DNA of 64,000 nucleotides from Ensifer adhaerens (GCF_028993555.1 NZ_CP118610.1:3967001-4031000); one strand, 5' to 3'. Shown: positions 1-11,228, counted from the first letter of the stretch. Notes: generated from the sequence alone by a model not told the origin. A program made the numbers and translations.

Positions 1-1
1 C

Positions 2-556
2 GCGCTGCCGACAAAAGGCCACTGCAGCGCTGTCGGCGCCTTCGAGATCGAGGAAGGCTTTCATGGCGACACGCGGCTTGACGGTCTGCGTTGCGGCATG
101 ATCGCCGCCTGGCCGGGCGCCATCCACGAGGGTCGGGGGCAAGTGGTCCCGATCATCGACGTTCGCGCCTCGGCCGAACAGCGCGGCGCGTTGCTGCGCA
201 TCATGAGCGGCGAGGATACGGAACCGGGCGCGACCTTCTTCCAGGTCTTTGCGACCACGTTTGAAACCATGCACGATCCGGTCTTTGCCGATATCGACTT
301 CGACGTCGATGTCGCTCGCCGCACCGCCCGTCTGAACGTCCCGGGTTGGCTCGTCGCGCGTGGCGAACCGATCCTCAACCCGGTCACCGGCGAGGCCCAT
401 CAGGCGCGCATCAATCTCCCTCACGGCTTTGAATACGACGTCTGCGAGGTCGGGCGCGGTTGGGCCGACACGAAGGGACCGCTGACACTGGCGCTTGCGG
501 ATTCACACGCCCATTTCGCCACCATGCACTTGACCGGAAGCGGCGTGGTTCACTAG
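2..556 (+). CDS. DUF1326 domain protein (5' truncated by window)
   Basis: The open frame runs from the window edge (frame of base 2) to a TAG at 554-556, giving 184 residues with no start, so the N-terminus lies upstream. Visible landmarks are GHCSAVGAF near the left edge, CGMIAAWPGAIHEGRG, and a C-terminal half rich in beta-type sequence. These match my memory of the DUF1326 family, whose biochemical role is unknown to me. The stop is followed after 5 bp by a DUF2182 membrane protein, a pairing I recall as recurrent, so the two are probably co-transcribed and act together. An internal ATG at base 98 would cut off the conserved GHCSAVG block and is unlikely to be the start. Confidence 0.8.
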   Translation, partial: ALPTKGHCSAVGAFEIEEGFHGDTRLDGLRCGMIAAWPGAIHEGRGQVVPIIDVRASAEQRGALLRIMSGEDTEPGATFFQVFATTFETMHDPVFADIDFDVDVARRTARLNVPGWLVARGEPILNPVTGEAHQARINLPHGFEYDVCEVGRGWADTKGPLTLALADSHAHFATMHLTGSGVVH

Positions 557-561
557 CGCCG

Positions 562-1446
562 ATGTCGGACACGGCGCTTGAAACCCTTCTGAGACGCGAC
601 CGTGCCATCGTCGTGGCGGCTTTGATCGCGCTGACGGCGGCGAGTTGGCTTTACATCCTGTGGCTGGCATCGAGCATGGATATGGCAGGGGCCGGACCGG
701 CGGCAGGCGGGACAGCCATGGGTCCCACCATGTCCATGGACGGCACGGACATGGCGATGGATATGCCAATGAATATGGGTGAGGGTTCGACGATGGCCGT
801 GGCCGTCGCCGGCGCGCGCGCCTGGACCCCGGCGACCTTTGCCTATGCCTTCGTGATGTGGGCGGTGATGATGGTCGGCATGATGGTGCCGTCGGCAACC
901 CCGATGATTCTGCTCTATGCCCGTGTGGGGCGGCAGGCGGCGTTAAAGGGGCAACCTTTCGCGGCCGCCGGATTTTTCGCCGGCGGCTATCTTTTCACCT
1001 GGACGCTTTTCGCCCTGATTGCAGCGCTTCTGCAATGGTTGCTCGATCGCGCGCTGCTGTTGACCCCGGCTCTGTCGAGCGCAAGCCAGCTTCTGAGCGG
1101 TGTGGCGCTGATCGCAATCGGCCTGTTCCAGTGGACGCCGCTCAAGGATCGTTGCCTGAGCCAGTGCCAGTCGCCGCTGCTTTTCATCCAGAACCATGGT
1201 GGTTTTCGCCGCCAGCCCGGCGCCGCCTTCGGCCTCGGGGTCCGGCATGGTCTCTATTGCGTTGGCTGCTGCTGGGCGCTGATGGCGCTTCTGTTCGTGG
1301 GCGGCGTTATGAACGTGCTTTGGATCGCCGCCATCGCCATCTTCGTGCTTGCCGAGAAGGTGGTGCCCGGCGGCCGGCTGTTGTCCCGTGTCGCCGGGGC
1401 AGGACTCGTCATGACAGGGCTTTGGCAACTTGCGGCCATGATCTGA
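562..1446 (+). CDS. DUF2182 integral membrane protein with Met-rich segment
   Basis: 294 residues from the ATG at 562, 5 bp after the DUF1326 stop. The first membrane helix (about residues 14-36) is followed by a stretch at about residues 39-80 holding eleven methionines, many in MxM spacing, and no histidine. About five more hydrophobic helices follow. Conserved-looking cysteine motifs are CLSQCQSP and GLYCVGCCWALM. The family is described as a predicted metal-binding membrane protein; no function is established that I know of. MxM repeats are typical of Cu(I)/Ag(I) ligands, so a copper-related role is my inference. I chose this start because it precedes the first helix, although no strong ribosome binding site is visible. 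Confidence 0.82.
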   Translation: MSDTALETLLRRDRAIVVAALIALTAASWLYILWLASSMDMAGAGPAAGGTAMGPTMSMDGTDMAMDMPMNMGEGSTMAVAVAGARAWTPATFAYAFVMWAVMMVGMMVPSATPMILLYARVGRQAALKGQPFAAAGFFAGGYLFTWTLFALIAALLQWLLDRALLLTPALSSASQLLSGVALIAIGLFQWTPLKDRCLSQCQSPLLFIQNHGGFRRQPGAAFGLGVRHGLYCVGCCWALMALLFVGGVMNVLWIAAIAIFVLAEKVVPGGRLLSRVAGAGLVMTGLWQLAAMI

Positions 1447-1450
1447 AGCA

Positions 1451-1488
1451 AAAGCGCCGCGCAACCGTATCCGGCGCGCGGCGCTGCT
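1451..1488 (-). terminator. Terminator between DUF2182 gene and dnaJ
   Basis: A perfect 10-bp stem (1453-1462 with 1476-1485) lies between the convergent DUF2182 gene and dnaJ. On the minus strand it is followed by TTTTGCTT, so it suits the end of the dnaJ transcript best. Confidence 0.6.
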
Positions 1489-1508
1489 GCACTCAATGGC
1501 TCTGAGCG

Positions 1509-2639
1509 TCAGTCGCTCAGGGTGTCGAAGAAATCCTTCATGCGGGCGAAGAAGCCGGTCGATTCCGGATTGTTGTCCTTCGACGAGATTTGCTCGAATT
1601 CCTGCAGCAACTCGCGCTGGCGCTTGGTCAGCTTCTGCGGCGTTTCGATCTGGATCTGGATGTAGAGGTCGCCGGATTGCGCCGAGCGCAGTACCGGCAT
1701 GCCCTTGCCCTTCAAGCGGAACTGCTTGCCGGCCTGGGTGCCCTCGGGCACCGTGACGCGCGACTTGGTGCCGTCGAGCGTGGTCACGTCGAATTTGCCG
1801 CCAAGGGCGGCTGTCGTCATCGAGATCGGCACGCTGCAATAGAGATCGGCGCCGTCGCGCTGATAGAACTCATGTGGCCTGACCGAGAGGAAAATGTAGA
1901 GGTCGCCCGCCGGTCCGCCGCGAAGCCCCGCTTCGCCTTCGCCGGAAAGGCGGATGCGCGTTCCGTCCTCGATGCCTGCCGGTATGTTGACCGAAAGCGT
2001 CCGCTCTTCGGTGACCCGGCCCTGGCCGTGGCACTTGCCGCAGGGATCGGTGATCGTCTGGCCGCGCCCGCCGCAGGTGGGGCAGGTGCGTTCGATCGAG
2101 AAGAAGCCCTGGGCGGCGCGCACGCGGCCGGAGCCGTGACAGGTGCCGCAGGTCTTCGGGCTCGTGCCGGGCTTGGCGCCGGAGCCGGTGCAGACGTCGC
2201 AGGTGATCGAGGTCGGAACCCGGATCTGCGCCGTCTTGCCGGTGAAGGCTTCCTCGAGCGAAATTTCCATGTTGTAGCGAAGATCGGCGCCGCGTTCGCG
2301 GCCACCGGACGAACGCCGCTGGCGCCCGCCGCCCATCATCTCGCCGAAGATATCTTCGAAAATGTCGGAGAACCCGCCGGCCGCGCCGCCGCCGAAGCCG
2401 TTGCCCATGCCGCCCTGCTCGAAGGCCGCATGACCGTATCGGTCGTAGGCGGCGCGCTTCTGCGGATCCTTGAGGGTCTCATAGGCCTCGTTGATTTCCT
2501 TGAAGGTCTTCTCTGCTGCCGCGTCGCCGGGATTCTTGTCCGGGTGATACTTCATCGCGAGCTTGCGGAAGGCGCTCTTCAGCTCCTTCTCGTCGGCGTT
2601 CTTGGCAACGCCAAGCGTTTCGTACAGATCACGTTTCAT
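1509..2639 (-). CDS. dnaJ: Chaperone DnaJ (Hsp40)
   Basis: 376 residues, the usual length for full type I DnaJ. It holds a J domain with HPD at residues 32-34, a Gly/Phe-rich linker at about 75-107, and four CxxCxGxG zinc repeats starting at Cys147 ([32 protein letters not shown]). The C-terminal substrate-binding beta domains follow. It stimulates the ATPase of DnaK and delivers unfolded clients in the cytoplasm. It lies downstream of dnaK on the same strand, separated by 250 bp that includes a strong terminator, so it may have its own promoter or depend on readthrough. Confidence 0.98.
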   Translation of the reverse strand: MKRDLYETLGVAKNADEKELKSAFRKLAMKYHPDKNPGDAAAEKTFKEINEAYETLKDPQKRAAYDRYGHAAFEQGGMGNGFGGGAAGGFSDIFEDIFGEMMGGGRQRRSSGGRERGADLRYNMEISLEEAFTGKTAQIRVPTSITCDVCTGSGAKPGTSPKTCGTCHGSGRVRAAQGFFSIERTCPTCGGRGQTITDPCGKCHGQGRVTEERTLSVNIPAGIEDGTRIRLSGEGEAGLRGGPAGDLYIFLSVRPHEFYQRDGADLYCSVPISMTTAALGGKFDVTTLDGTKSRVTVPEGTQAGKQFRLKGKGMPVLRSAQSGDLYIQIQIETPQKLTKRQRELLQEFEQISSKDNNPESTGFFARMKDFFDTLSD

Positions 2640-2842
2640 TCGTCGAAGATTATCCTGTTGGCATGCCAGCGCGAGGGCTCGGCGGCTGCCCGTTTACCTT
2701 GCCACCGATTTAGTAAACCTTGAAGCGCGATACCATAGCCCGAACGGCAGTAGACGCGGTTTTTTGTCGGAAAAGTAACGTTTGCAGCGGCTCGCGGCAC
2801 CTGTCGCCATGTTTGGCGGTCGCGCCGAGTTGCGCAGGCAAC

Positions 2843-2872
2843 AAAAAAGCCCGGGCGAGCCCGGGCTTTTCG
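2843..2872 (-). terminator. Rho-independent terminator of dnaK
   Basis: An 11-bp perfect stem (2845-2855 with 2860-2870) with a 4-nt loop is followed on the minus strand by a run of six T. It begins 17 bp past the dnaK stop and would limit readthrough into dnaJ. Confidence 0.85.
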
Positions 2873-2889
2873 TCGGTTTGAAGGGCGAC

Positions 2890-4812
<1,923 letters not shown>

Positions 4813-4924
4813 GTCGTTCTCTCCTTGCAGCGGACTGTCGGAACCCGGTCAGGCATTCGTAAGACAGCCCCTAACGGGATGGTCTCAGGATTTCTTCGCA
4901 GCCAAGACTGCGCCGATGCGGCGT

Positions 4925-4953
4925 ATATAAGGACCGGCGTTTCGGACTGCAAG
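4925..4953 (-). promoter_or_regulatory. Promoter of dnaK
   Basis: On the minus strand, CTTGCA (4953-4948) is separated by exactly 17 bp from TTATAT (4930-4925). The CTTG-type -35 fits both housekeeping and RpoH promoters of rhizobia, so the sigma factor cannot be decided by eye. The leader to the dnaK ATG is about 105 nt. Confidence 0.6.
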
Positions 4954-5063
4954 GCATTCTGCGGGGCGTTTGGGGGCAAATGCAAGTCCGGGATTTGCCT
5001 AGCCAGAAATGGGCCATCCGCTGCAGGCGAGAAAGCCACCAGTCGCATGCCTGTGGCGCCGGC

Positions 5064-7328
5064 TCAACCGCCGGTCAGAATGTCGAAGAGGGTCGTGCGG
5101 CGCGTGGCGCCCGTCGTCTGGCCGACATCGGCCGGCGGTACAAGGCCGCCATTGCCCTGGTCAACGCCCTGGCCACCCCATTCACCCCCCTGGTCCGCTG
5201 GACGCTGCCCCACGGCGACCGCGCCATTGACCCCAACGGGTGCTTCCGGGAAGGCTTCCGGATCGCCGGAGAGCAAGTCGCCGGCCGGCGCGCCCGTGCC
5301 TTCATCGAAGACCGGCTGGACACCGGTGGTGCCGAAGAGCGGCGAGGGCGAGAGGCCCTCATGCGCCGCCATCATGAAATCGTGCCAGGCCTTGGCGGGC
5401 AGGCCGCCGCCAGTGACCTTCTTCATCGACTTGCCGTCGTCGTTGCCGAACCAGACGCCGGTCGTCAGGTTCGAAGTGTAGCCGACGAACAGCGCGTCGC
5501 GGAAGGACTGCGTCGTGCCGGTCTTGCCGGCCGCCTCCCAGCCCTTGAGCTGCGCCTTCTTGCCCGTGCCCTTGGTCAGCACCCGCACCATCATCTGGTT
5601 CATTTCGCTGACGATCGCCGGGTCGAGCACGCGCGGCGGGTTGTCGTAGGTGTTTTCGTAAAGCACCGTGCCGTCGGCCTTGGAGATGCGGCGAATGACA
5701 TGCGGCGTCGCCTTGAAGCCGCCATTCATGAACGGGGCGTAGGCCGACGTCAGTTCGACGAGGCTGACTTCGGATGTGCCGAGCGCGATCGAGGCATTGG
5801 CCTGCATCTCGGAATCGATGCCGAGGCGATGGGCGACCTTGACGACGTTCTGCGGCCCCACCTCCATCACCAACTGCGCGGCGATGGTGTTCAGCGAATT
5901 GGCGAGTGCATCGGCGATCGTCACCTCGCCGCGATATTTCTGGTCGTAGTTCTCGGGCGTCCAGTTGCCGATCCGGACCGGACCGTCGTTGCGGATCGAC
6001 ATCGGCGTGCGGCCGATCTCGAGTGCTGCCGCATAGACGAAGGGCTTGAAGGCCGAGCCTGGCTGGCGCTTTGCCTTGGAGGCGCGGTCGAACTGGCTCT
6101 CGGCGTAATCCTTGCCGCCGACGAGCGCCCGGATGGCGCCGGTGCCGTCGATCGAGACGAGGGCCGCCTGCGAAGCGTCAAGCTTCTTGCCGTCGGCGTC
6201 GAGCGTCGCAGCGATCACCTCCTCGGCCTTCTTTTCAAGGTTGAGGTCGATCGTCGTGTCGATGACGAGATCTTCCTTGATCTCGCCGATCATGCCGGGC
6301 AGCTGGTCCATCACCATGTCGGCGACATAGTGCTCGGCGCCGGACCAGTAGCTCTTCGCCTTGGTCGGGGTCTGCGACATCGCCGTCTTGATCTCGCTGT
6401 CGGTAACGTAGCCTTCCTCGCGCATGGCGCCGAGAACGACCTGGGCACGCTCTTCCGCGGCCTGCGGATCGCGCGCCGGCGACAGGCGGGAAGGGGCCTT
6501 GAGCAGGCCGGCCAGCAGCGCCGCCTCGCCGAGGTTCACGTCGCGCGCCGATTTGTTGAAATAGCGCCGCGATGCCGCCTCCACGCCATAGGCGTTGGAA
6601 CCGAAGAACACCCGGTTGAGATACATCGCCAGGATCTGGTCCTTGGAATACTTCTGCTCGAGCCAGAAGGCGAGCAGCACCTCCTGCACCTTGCGCTCGA
6701 GCGTGCGCTCCGGCGAGAGGAACAGGTTCTTGGCAAGCTGCTGCGTCAGCGTCGAGCCACCCTGCACCATGCGGCCGGTGGTCAGGTTCGTCAGCATGGC
6801 GCGGGCGAGGCCCAGCGGATCGATGCCGAAATGTGAATAGAACCGGCGATCCTCGATGGCGATCACCGCCTGCGGGATATAGGGCGACATGTTTTCGAGC
6901 GACAGCGCTTCACCGCCGGTGGTACCGCGATTGGCGATGACGTCGCCGCTGACCGCAAGGATCTTGACGTTCGGTGGCCGCTCGGGGATCGACCAGCTCT
7001 CCGCGCTCGGCATGCGCGCGCCGTAGTACAGCACCAGGCCGCCGACGCCCATGGCGCCCCAGATACCGAGCACGATGCACCAGTAGAACAGCGTGCGCAC
7101 AAGGCCGATGAAGCCGCCGCCGCCAGAGCTGCGACGCGCGCTGCCGCGCTTGCCAGCTGCCTTCTTCTTGCCGTTGCCCTTCTTGCTGTTGCCTGAAGAT
7201 TTGCCGCGGGGCGCCTTGCGGCTGGCGGTCACGCGATCGCTGGCCTCGACGCGAAAATCGTCGTCATCGTTCTCGTTTCCTCCGAACGATGGCTCGATCC
7301 GCTGTCCTGACCTGCCGTTTGTTGCCAT
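5064..7328 (-). CDS. Class A penicillin-binding protein (PBP1A type)
   Basis: 754 residues from the ATG at 7328. A basic, Gly/Lys/Ser-rich cytoplasmic N-terminus precedes one membrane anchor (LFYWCIVLGIWG region). The GT51 glycosyltransferase has its catalytic Glu159 in EDRRFYSHFG, and GGSTLTQQLAKN follows. The transpeptidase has Ser425 in PGSAFKP, then SLN and KTGT motifs. It polymerises and crosslinks peptidoglycan in the periplasm. A TTG 96 bp further upstream is an alternative start, but the ATG is preceded by AGGGA and gives the usual layout. It is upstream of dnaK on the same strand, with about 250 bp between them. Confidence 0.93.
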   Translation of the reverse strand: MATNGRSGQRIEPSFGGNENDDDDFRVEASDRVTASRKAPRGKSSGNSKKGNGKKKAAGKRGSARRSSGGGGFIGLVRTLFYWCIVLGIWGAMGVGGLVLYYGARMPSAESWSIPERPPNVKILAVSGDVIANRGTTGGEALSLENMSPYIPQAVIAIEDRRFYSHFGIDPLGLARAMLTNLTTGRMVQGGSTLTQQLAKNLFLSPERTLERKVQEVLLAFWLEQKYSKDQILAMYLNRVFFGSNAYGVEAASRRYFNKSARDVNLGEAALLAGLLKAPSRLSPARDPQAAEERAQVVLGAMREEGYVTDSEIKTAMSQTPTKAKSYWSGAEHYVADMVMDQLPGMIGEIKEDLVIDTTIDLNLEKKAEEVIAATLDADGKKLDASQAALVSIDGTGAIRALVGGKDYAESQFDRASKAKRQPGSAFKPFVYAAALEIGRTPMSIRNDGPVRIGNWTPENYDQKYRGEVTIADALANSLNTIAAQLVMEVGPQNVVKVAHRLGIDSEMQANASIALGTSEVSLVELTSAYAPFMNGGFKATPHVIRRISKADGTVLYENTYDNPPRVLDPAIVSEMNQMMVRVLTKGTGKKAQLKGWEAAGKTGTTQSFRDALFVGYTSNLTTGVWFGNDDGKSMKKVTGGGLPAKAWHDFMMAAHEGLSPSPLFGTTGVQPVFDEGTGAPAGDLLSGDPEAFPEAPVGVNGAVAVGQRPADQGGEWGGQGVDQGNGGLVPPADVGQTTGATRRTTLFDILTGG

Positions 7329-7592
7329 GCCGTTGGGTTTGTCCCTCTGCCGTTTGCGGGGGCCGACTGGCTCGACCGCGACGGTGACTTCGATCTCGAC
7401 GGCGATAACTGCGCTTTGCGCCAATCCGCCACGGCGACCGGGTGAACTTTAAATACGGCAATTTAAGGGGGAGTTAAGAAGCGGATCGTGAAATACGCAT
7501 GGTCTTCAACAGCTTGCCCATGTGATGCGCAGCCCGGTGCAGTATGTGAGACGGTCCCCGCCGTTATGTAGGCGAACCCAATATGGTCGCGT

Positions 7593-7943
7593 CTATTGGA
7601 TGGAGCTCCGCAGTGGCGTGTCTTCGACCGCCACGGTTGATGCCGCGGCGCCGGGCTCGGTAAAGTCGTAGAGCCATTGGCTATAGGGAAGCCGAAACAG
7701 AACCCGCTTCCCCAGATGGTTCATCGCCACTTCCTCGCAGTTCTTTGCCGGGTAGGCCTGGCGGCCGCACATGGCCCGCGGGCTGTCCACCAGGCGGTAG
7801 TCGTGCCCTTGATAAACGAGTGCTGTCATCGCTCTCAACTTGAAGGAGCCCGGTGGCAGCACGACGAAGCGAAGGCTGGCGATCCAGGTGGAGAGGATCA
7901 GGACAACGATGATTGCGGTGGGGACCTGGAGCAACAATTTCAT
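7593..7943 (-). CDS. Small membrane-anchored or secreted protein of unknown function
   Basis: 116 residues beginning MKLLLQVPTAIIVVLILSTW, a typical N-terminal membrane segment or signal, followed by a small soluble domain with two cysteines (MCGRQAYPAKNC) that could form a disulfide in the periplasm. I do not recognise the family. The ATG at 7943 places the hydrophobic segment at the N-terminus. It stands alone between the PBP gene and the small RNA locus, with slightly lower GC upstream. Confidence 0.6.
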   Translation of the reverse strand: MKLLLQVPTAIIVVLILSTWIASLRFVVLPPGSFKLRAMTALVYQGHDYRLVDSPRAMCGRQAYPAKNCEEVAMNHLGKRVLFRLPYSQWLYDFTEPGAAASTVAVEDTPLRSSIQ

Positions 7944-8226
7944 TCTGAAAACCTGCAATTATGGAGAGCAAACGCAATTATTTTAATATTGCTGGTCGTA
8001 TATCAGAAAAGACGAAGGAGAGTAAAAAGCTATCAAGGGTTGTGGTTTCCGGTCGGTTACCGCGCCATACATGGCTTTGCGCCTCGGCCCGTCGGTGAGC
8101 TGAACCATGGCTCAGGCTCCGATGAGCGGTTCGATATGCCTCGACCCCTGCTGCTTCGCCTTCACGATTTTGTGCAATGCAAAAATCTTGTCTTGAAATT
8201 GCTGCGACGCATGATTATTATATGAC

Positions 8227-8343
8227 TTATCGAAGCGCTGCACCTCCTCCCGCGGCGCCCGATGCGGATCGGTGGCACTCCTCCTCCCAGTCACCGATCA
8301 AGTTCGAGAGCCCCGTGTACCTCCTCCCACACGGGGCTCTTTT
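8227..8343 (+). ncRNA. Trans-acting sRNA with three anti-SD loops (alpha-r14/cuckoo type)
   Basis: Three consecutive hairpins each expose CCTCCTCCC in the loop: stem 8235-8241/8252-8258 with motif at 8243-8251; stem 8267-8274/8292-8299 with motif ending at 8288; and terminator stem 8307-8318/8329-8340 with motif at 8320-8328, followed by TTTT. A promoter candidate is CTTGAA at 8192-8197 with an AT-rich -10 near 8215-8221, putting the start near 8227. Repeated anti-Shine-Dalgarno loops are the hallmark of the rhizobial alpha-r14 (NfeR1) and cuckoo RNA families, which act by pairing with ribosome binding sites. The structure is read from the sequence; family placement is by motif. It ends 90 bp before the DMT transporter start. 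Confidence 0.82.
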
Positions 8344-8433
8344 CATGTCTCGAATGCGGCCGTGTTTCCCTGTATGTGGCACCTGTCGTGCGCAATTGGC
8401 GGCGCGGCGGGTTCTCGCAGGTATCGGCGCGCC

Positions 8434-9339
8434 ATGACGTCCACCGTCTCACAGGCTTCCAAAGCAAACGGCTACATCTTCACGCTTCTGGCGATCGTCA
8501 TCTTTTCGATCCAGGACGGCATCTCCAAACATCTTGGCGCGATCTATCCGCCGGTCTTCGTTGCGATGATCCGCTATTGGGCCTTCGCGCTTTTCGCGAT
8601 TGCGCTGGCTGCGCGTACCAAAGAAGGTCTGAAAGTCACGGCGACAACCAGAAGGCCGTGGCTCCAGCTCGTGCGCGGCGTGTTGCTGCCAACCCAGATC
8701 GTCATGGTGATCACGTCTTTCACCTGGGTCGGGCTTGCCCATTCTCAAGCGATCCTGGCGGCGACGCCTCTGTTCGTTGCCCTCCTGTCGATGCCGCTTC
8801 TCGGTGAGCGCGTCGGCTGGCGGCGATGGCTGGCTATTTCCGTCGGTCTTGGCGGCGTGCTTCTGATTCTGAAGCCCGCGGACGGCCTGTTCGACCGGAC
8901 CTTCCTCTTGCCCCTCGGGGCGGCCCTGCTGTTTGCGCTCTACGTCATCGTCACGCGGCTCGTCAGCCGCCAGGATTCGGCGATGACCAGTTTCTTCTAC
9001 ACCGGCGTCGTCGGTGCTGCCGCGATCAGCCTGGTCGGCCCGTTCTTCTGGGTCACGCTGGCGCCGGCCGACTGGGGCTGGATGCTGCTGCTTTGCATTA
9101 CCGGATCCTCCAGCCACTACTTCCTCATCCGCGCCTATGAGGTGCTGGATGCGGTGGCCGTTCAGCCGCTCACCTATCTGCAGCTGGTTTTTGCCTCGAT
9201 CATGGGCGTGACGATTTTCAGTGAGACGCTGACCGTCAACATGATCGTCGGCTCCGTGCTGGTGGTCGCAGCCGGCATCTTCACCGTGTGGCGCGAGCGT
9301 GTCGTTGCTCGACGCCGTGCCGGCTTGCCACCGGCCTGA
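8434..9339 (+). CDS. DMT-superfamily (EamA) transporter
   Basis: 301 residues with about ten hydrophobic helices arranged as two EamA halves. The first half begins GYIFTLLAIVIFSIQDGISK and the second FLLPLGAALLFALYVIVTR. This is the RhaT/YdcZ-like drug/metabolite exporter fold of the inner membrane; the substrate cannot be read from sequence. The ATG at 8434 begins just before helix 1; longer readings run into the sRNA locus. It is monocistronic and is followed by a dispersed repeat. Confidence 0.88.
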   Translation: MTSTVSQASKANGYIFTLLAIVIFSIQDGISKHLGAIYPPVFVAMIRYWAFALFAIALAARTKEGLKVTATTRRPWLQLVRGVLLPTQIVMVITSFTWVGLAHSQAILAATPLFVALLSMPLLGERVGWRRWLAISVGLGGVLLILKPADGLFDRTFLLPLGAALLFALYVIVTRLVSRQDSAMTSFFYTGVVGAAAISLVGPFFWVTLAPADWGWMLLLCITGSSSHYFLIRAYEVLDAVAVQPLTYLQLVFASIMGVTIFSETLTVNMIVGSVLVVAAGIFTVWRERVVARRRAGLPPA

Positions 9340-9355
9340 GCTCGACCAGAGACGA

Positions 9356-9458
9356 CTGCATGTTTCCTTTAATCGTAGCCGATTGAAGGACAAAAACATG
9401 CAGCAATTCAAAGTGCTACAGCGACCTTTGCGCGTCTCATAAGACGCGCGGTGCTGTC
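9356..9458. repeat. Rhizobial dispersed palindromic repeat, copy A
   Basis: A 103-bp element starts CTGCATGTTTCC, pairs with AACATGCAG about 45 bp later, and ends with a second hairpin around GCGTCT/AGACGC. It is nearly identical over its length to 54297-54397 and partly to 12956-13024. The look is that of the RIME/ABC-type intergenic mosaic elements of Rhizobiaceae. Confidence 0.8.
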
Positions 9459-9539
9459 GGGAAACATCCGGGTGGCGAATTCTGCTATGGCTTCGCCTTA
9501 TTGTTGTGCTCGGCTGCGCACGACAACAGGAGGACTGCC

Positions 9540-10028
9540 ATGAAGTTTCGCTCCACCGTCTTCGCCCTCGGCGCATTTGCAGCGTTGAATGGCGAAGCTC
9601 TGGCACAAGAAGGCGTCGCCTATGTCGACGACCGTTCCGACGGCGCAGCTCTCGTCCGTTCGCTCTACAATGCCATCAACCGCAAGGAATATGCCCGCGC
9701 CTACGGCTATTTCGGCGAAACGAAGCCGGTCGGCGGCTTCAAGTCCTTCACCCGCGGCTATGATCGCACCGTGTCGGTCGAAGTGAAGATCGGCAAAGTG
9801 AAAACGGAGGCCGGCGCCGGCAGCATCTATTCCGCGGTTCCGGTTGCGGTGAAATCCACCGAGCAGCGCGCGCGGGTCCGGTTCTTCGCCGGCTACTACG
9901 TCACGCGCATCATCAACCCCTCGCTGCAGGTGCCGCCGTTCACGCCGTATCAGATCGAAGCGGCGCGGCTGCGCGAAGTGAAGGGGCCGCTCGAGCAGGC
10001 GCTGCCGACGGTCTGCAACGCGTCCTGA
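9540..10028 (+). CDS. Secreted protein of unknown function
   Basis: 162 residues with a clear signal peptide (MKFRSTVFALGAFAALNGEALA, cleavage likely after ALA). The mature part includes SLYNAINRKEYARAYGYF and ends with a lone Cys (PTVCNAS). Such helix-rich, NTF2-like sequences are common in rhizobial periplasmic proteins, but I cannot assign a family. The ATG at 9540 has a strong CAGGAGG site 5-11 bp upstream. It is convergent with the YbhN-like gene. Confidence 0.7.
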   Translation: MKFRSTVFALGAFAALNGEALAQEGVAYVDDRSDGAALVRSLYNAINRKEYARAYGYFGETKPVGGFKSFTRGYDRTVSVEVKIGKVKTEAGAGSIYSAVPVAVKSTEQRARVRFFAGYYVTRIINPSLQVPPFTPYQIEAARLREVKGPLEQALPTVCNAS

Positions 10029-10091
10029 GGAGGGAGCGCGTCGTTTCCGCAGCCCTGCAATGCGAGGCAAGCTGAAGCAAAGCGATCCCCG

Positions 10092-11051
10092 CTAGGGAAG
10101 GTCGGTTCCTCCCGGGGGAGGACGTTGGGCCACGAAGCGAGCCCGCTCGAAGACGAGGATCACCACCAAGGCCAGGACAAAGGGGATGACCAGGTAGAGC
10201 AGGCGGAAGATTGCAAGGGCGGCAAGTACGTCGGCCGGATCCATTTCCGGCAGCGCGGCAATGAATATCAGCTCGAGCACGCCGAGCCCGCCCGGCGCAT
10301 GCGAGAGCAGCGCCGCCGAGAACGAAGCGAGGAAGATCCCGAGGATGACGATATAGCCCGGGTTTCCGGCTTCCGGCAGCGCGAAATAGATGATGCCCGC
10401 TGCGCCGACCAGCTCCACCGGCGCGATCACCAATTGCCGGAAGACGATTCTCGGCTTCGGATAGTGCAACTGGAACCATCGTGTGCGGAACGACGGAAGC
10501 CCGACGAGGCTACCGATGACATAGAGCCCGATGACGACGAGGATCAGCACGCCCGTGGTCAGCGACATTTCCACCGGCAGGAATTCGGCGAAGCGTTCGA
10601 TGATGTCGGGCCGCACCAGGAGGACGATGGCCGAAAGCACCAGCGTGCCGAGCGTGAAGGTGAAGGAGCAGAAGGCGACGAGCACGCCCACTTCGCCCGC
10701 AGAGAGTCCCTTGGAGCGATAGGCCCGGTAGCGCACGACCGCGCCGGAAAAGACCGAGGCGCCGAGATTGTGCGAAAGCGCATAGGTCGTGAACGAGCAG
10801 AGCGTGATGAACCAGATCGAGATGCGGTGTCCGAGATGGTCGAGCGCCAAGCGGTCGTAAGCCGCAAGCGCCGCATAGGCGACCAGCGTCGAGCCGATTG
10901 CCAGCAGCCAGCTCTTGAGCGAGATCGCGTTGAAGCTTGCGAGGAACTCGTCGAGCGAAAGGCCGCGGAGCTCGTGATAAAGTGCATTCACCGAAAAGAG
11001 GATCGCGAGAAGGCCGACAACGGGCCAGAAATAGGTCTGCAGCCTTTTCAT
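10092..11051 (-). CDS. YbhN/UPF0104 (lysylphosphatidylglycerol synthase TM-type) membrane protein
   Basis: 319 residues with about eight to nine helices. The landmarks SHNLGASVFSGAVVRYRAYRSKGLS and LSHAPGGLGVLE are the conserved blocks of the UPF0104/LPG-flippase-like superfamily. Members flip or transport lipid-linked molecules, for example the MprF flippase domain, but this one lacks a synthase domain. I chose the ATG at 11051 because the first helix follows directly (FWPVVGLLAILFSVNAL). A CRP-type palindrome lies 178 bp upstream of this start. Confidence 0.85.
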   Translation of the reverse strand: MKRLQTYFWPVVGLLAILFSVNALYHELRGLSLDEFLASFNAISLKSWLLAIGSTLVAYAALAAYDRLALDHLGHRISIWFITLCSFTTYALSHNLGASVFSGAVVRYRAYRSKGLSAGEVGVLVAFCSFTFTLGTLVLSAIVLLVRPDIIERFAEFLPVEMSLTTGVLILVVIGLYVIGSLVGLPSFRTRWFQLHYPKPRIVFRQLVIAPVELVGAAGIIYFALPEAGNPGYIVILGIFLASFSAALLSHAPGGLGVLELIFIAALPEMDPADVLAALAIFRLLYLVIPFVLALVVILVFERARFVAQRPPPGGTDLP

Positions 11052-11228
11052 ACCGGCGCCGCGATCGGTGCGAGGAAGTGGGCGAGGCGTTCCAAGGACA
11101 CTTCTGCTGCAGCTGCCGGAGTGGTTCTCCAAGCGGAGACATTCTGTTTTCTAGGCTGCCTTGTCATAGCGTCACGCCCGCAGCGCGACGCTTCGGTCCT
11201 TACCCTTGCCAATGATCCGATTTCCCTT

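Noticed and set aside
8112..8437. Short frames overlapping the 8.2-kb small RNA
   Set aside because: They are contained in the structured RNA and its promoter and lack ribosome binding sites.
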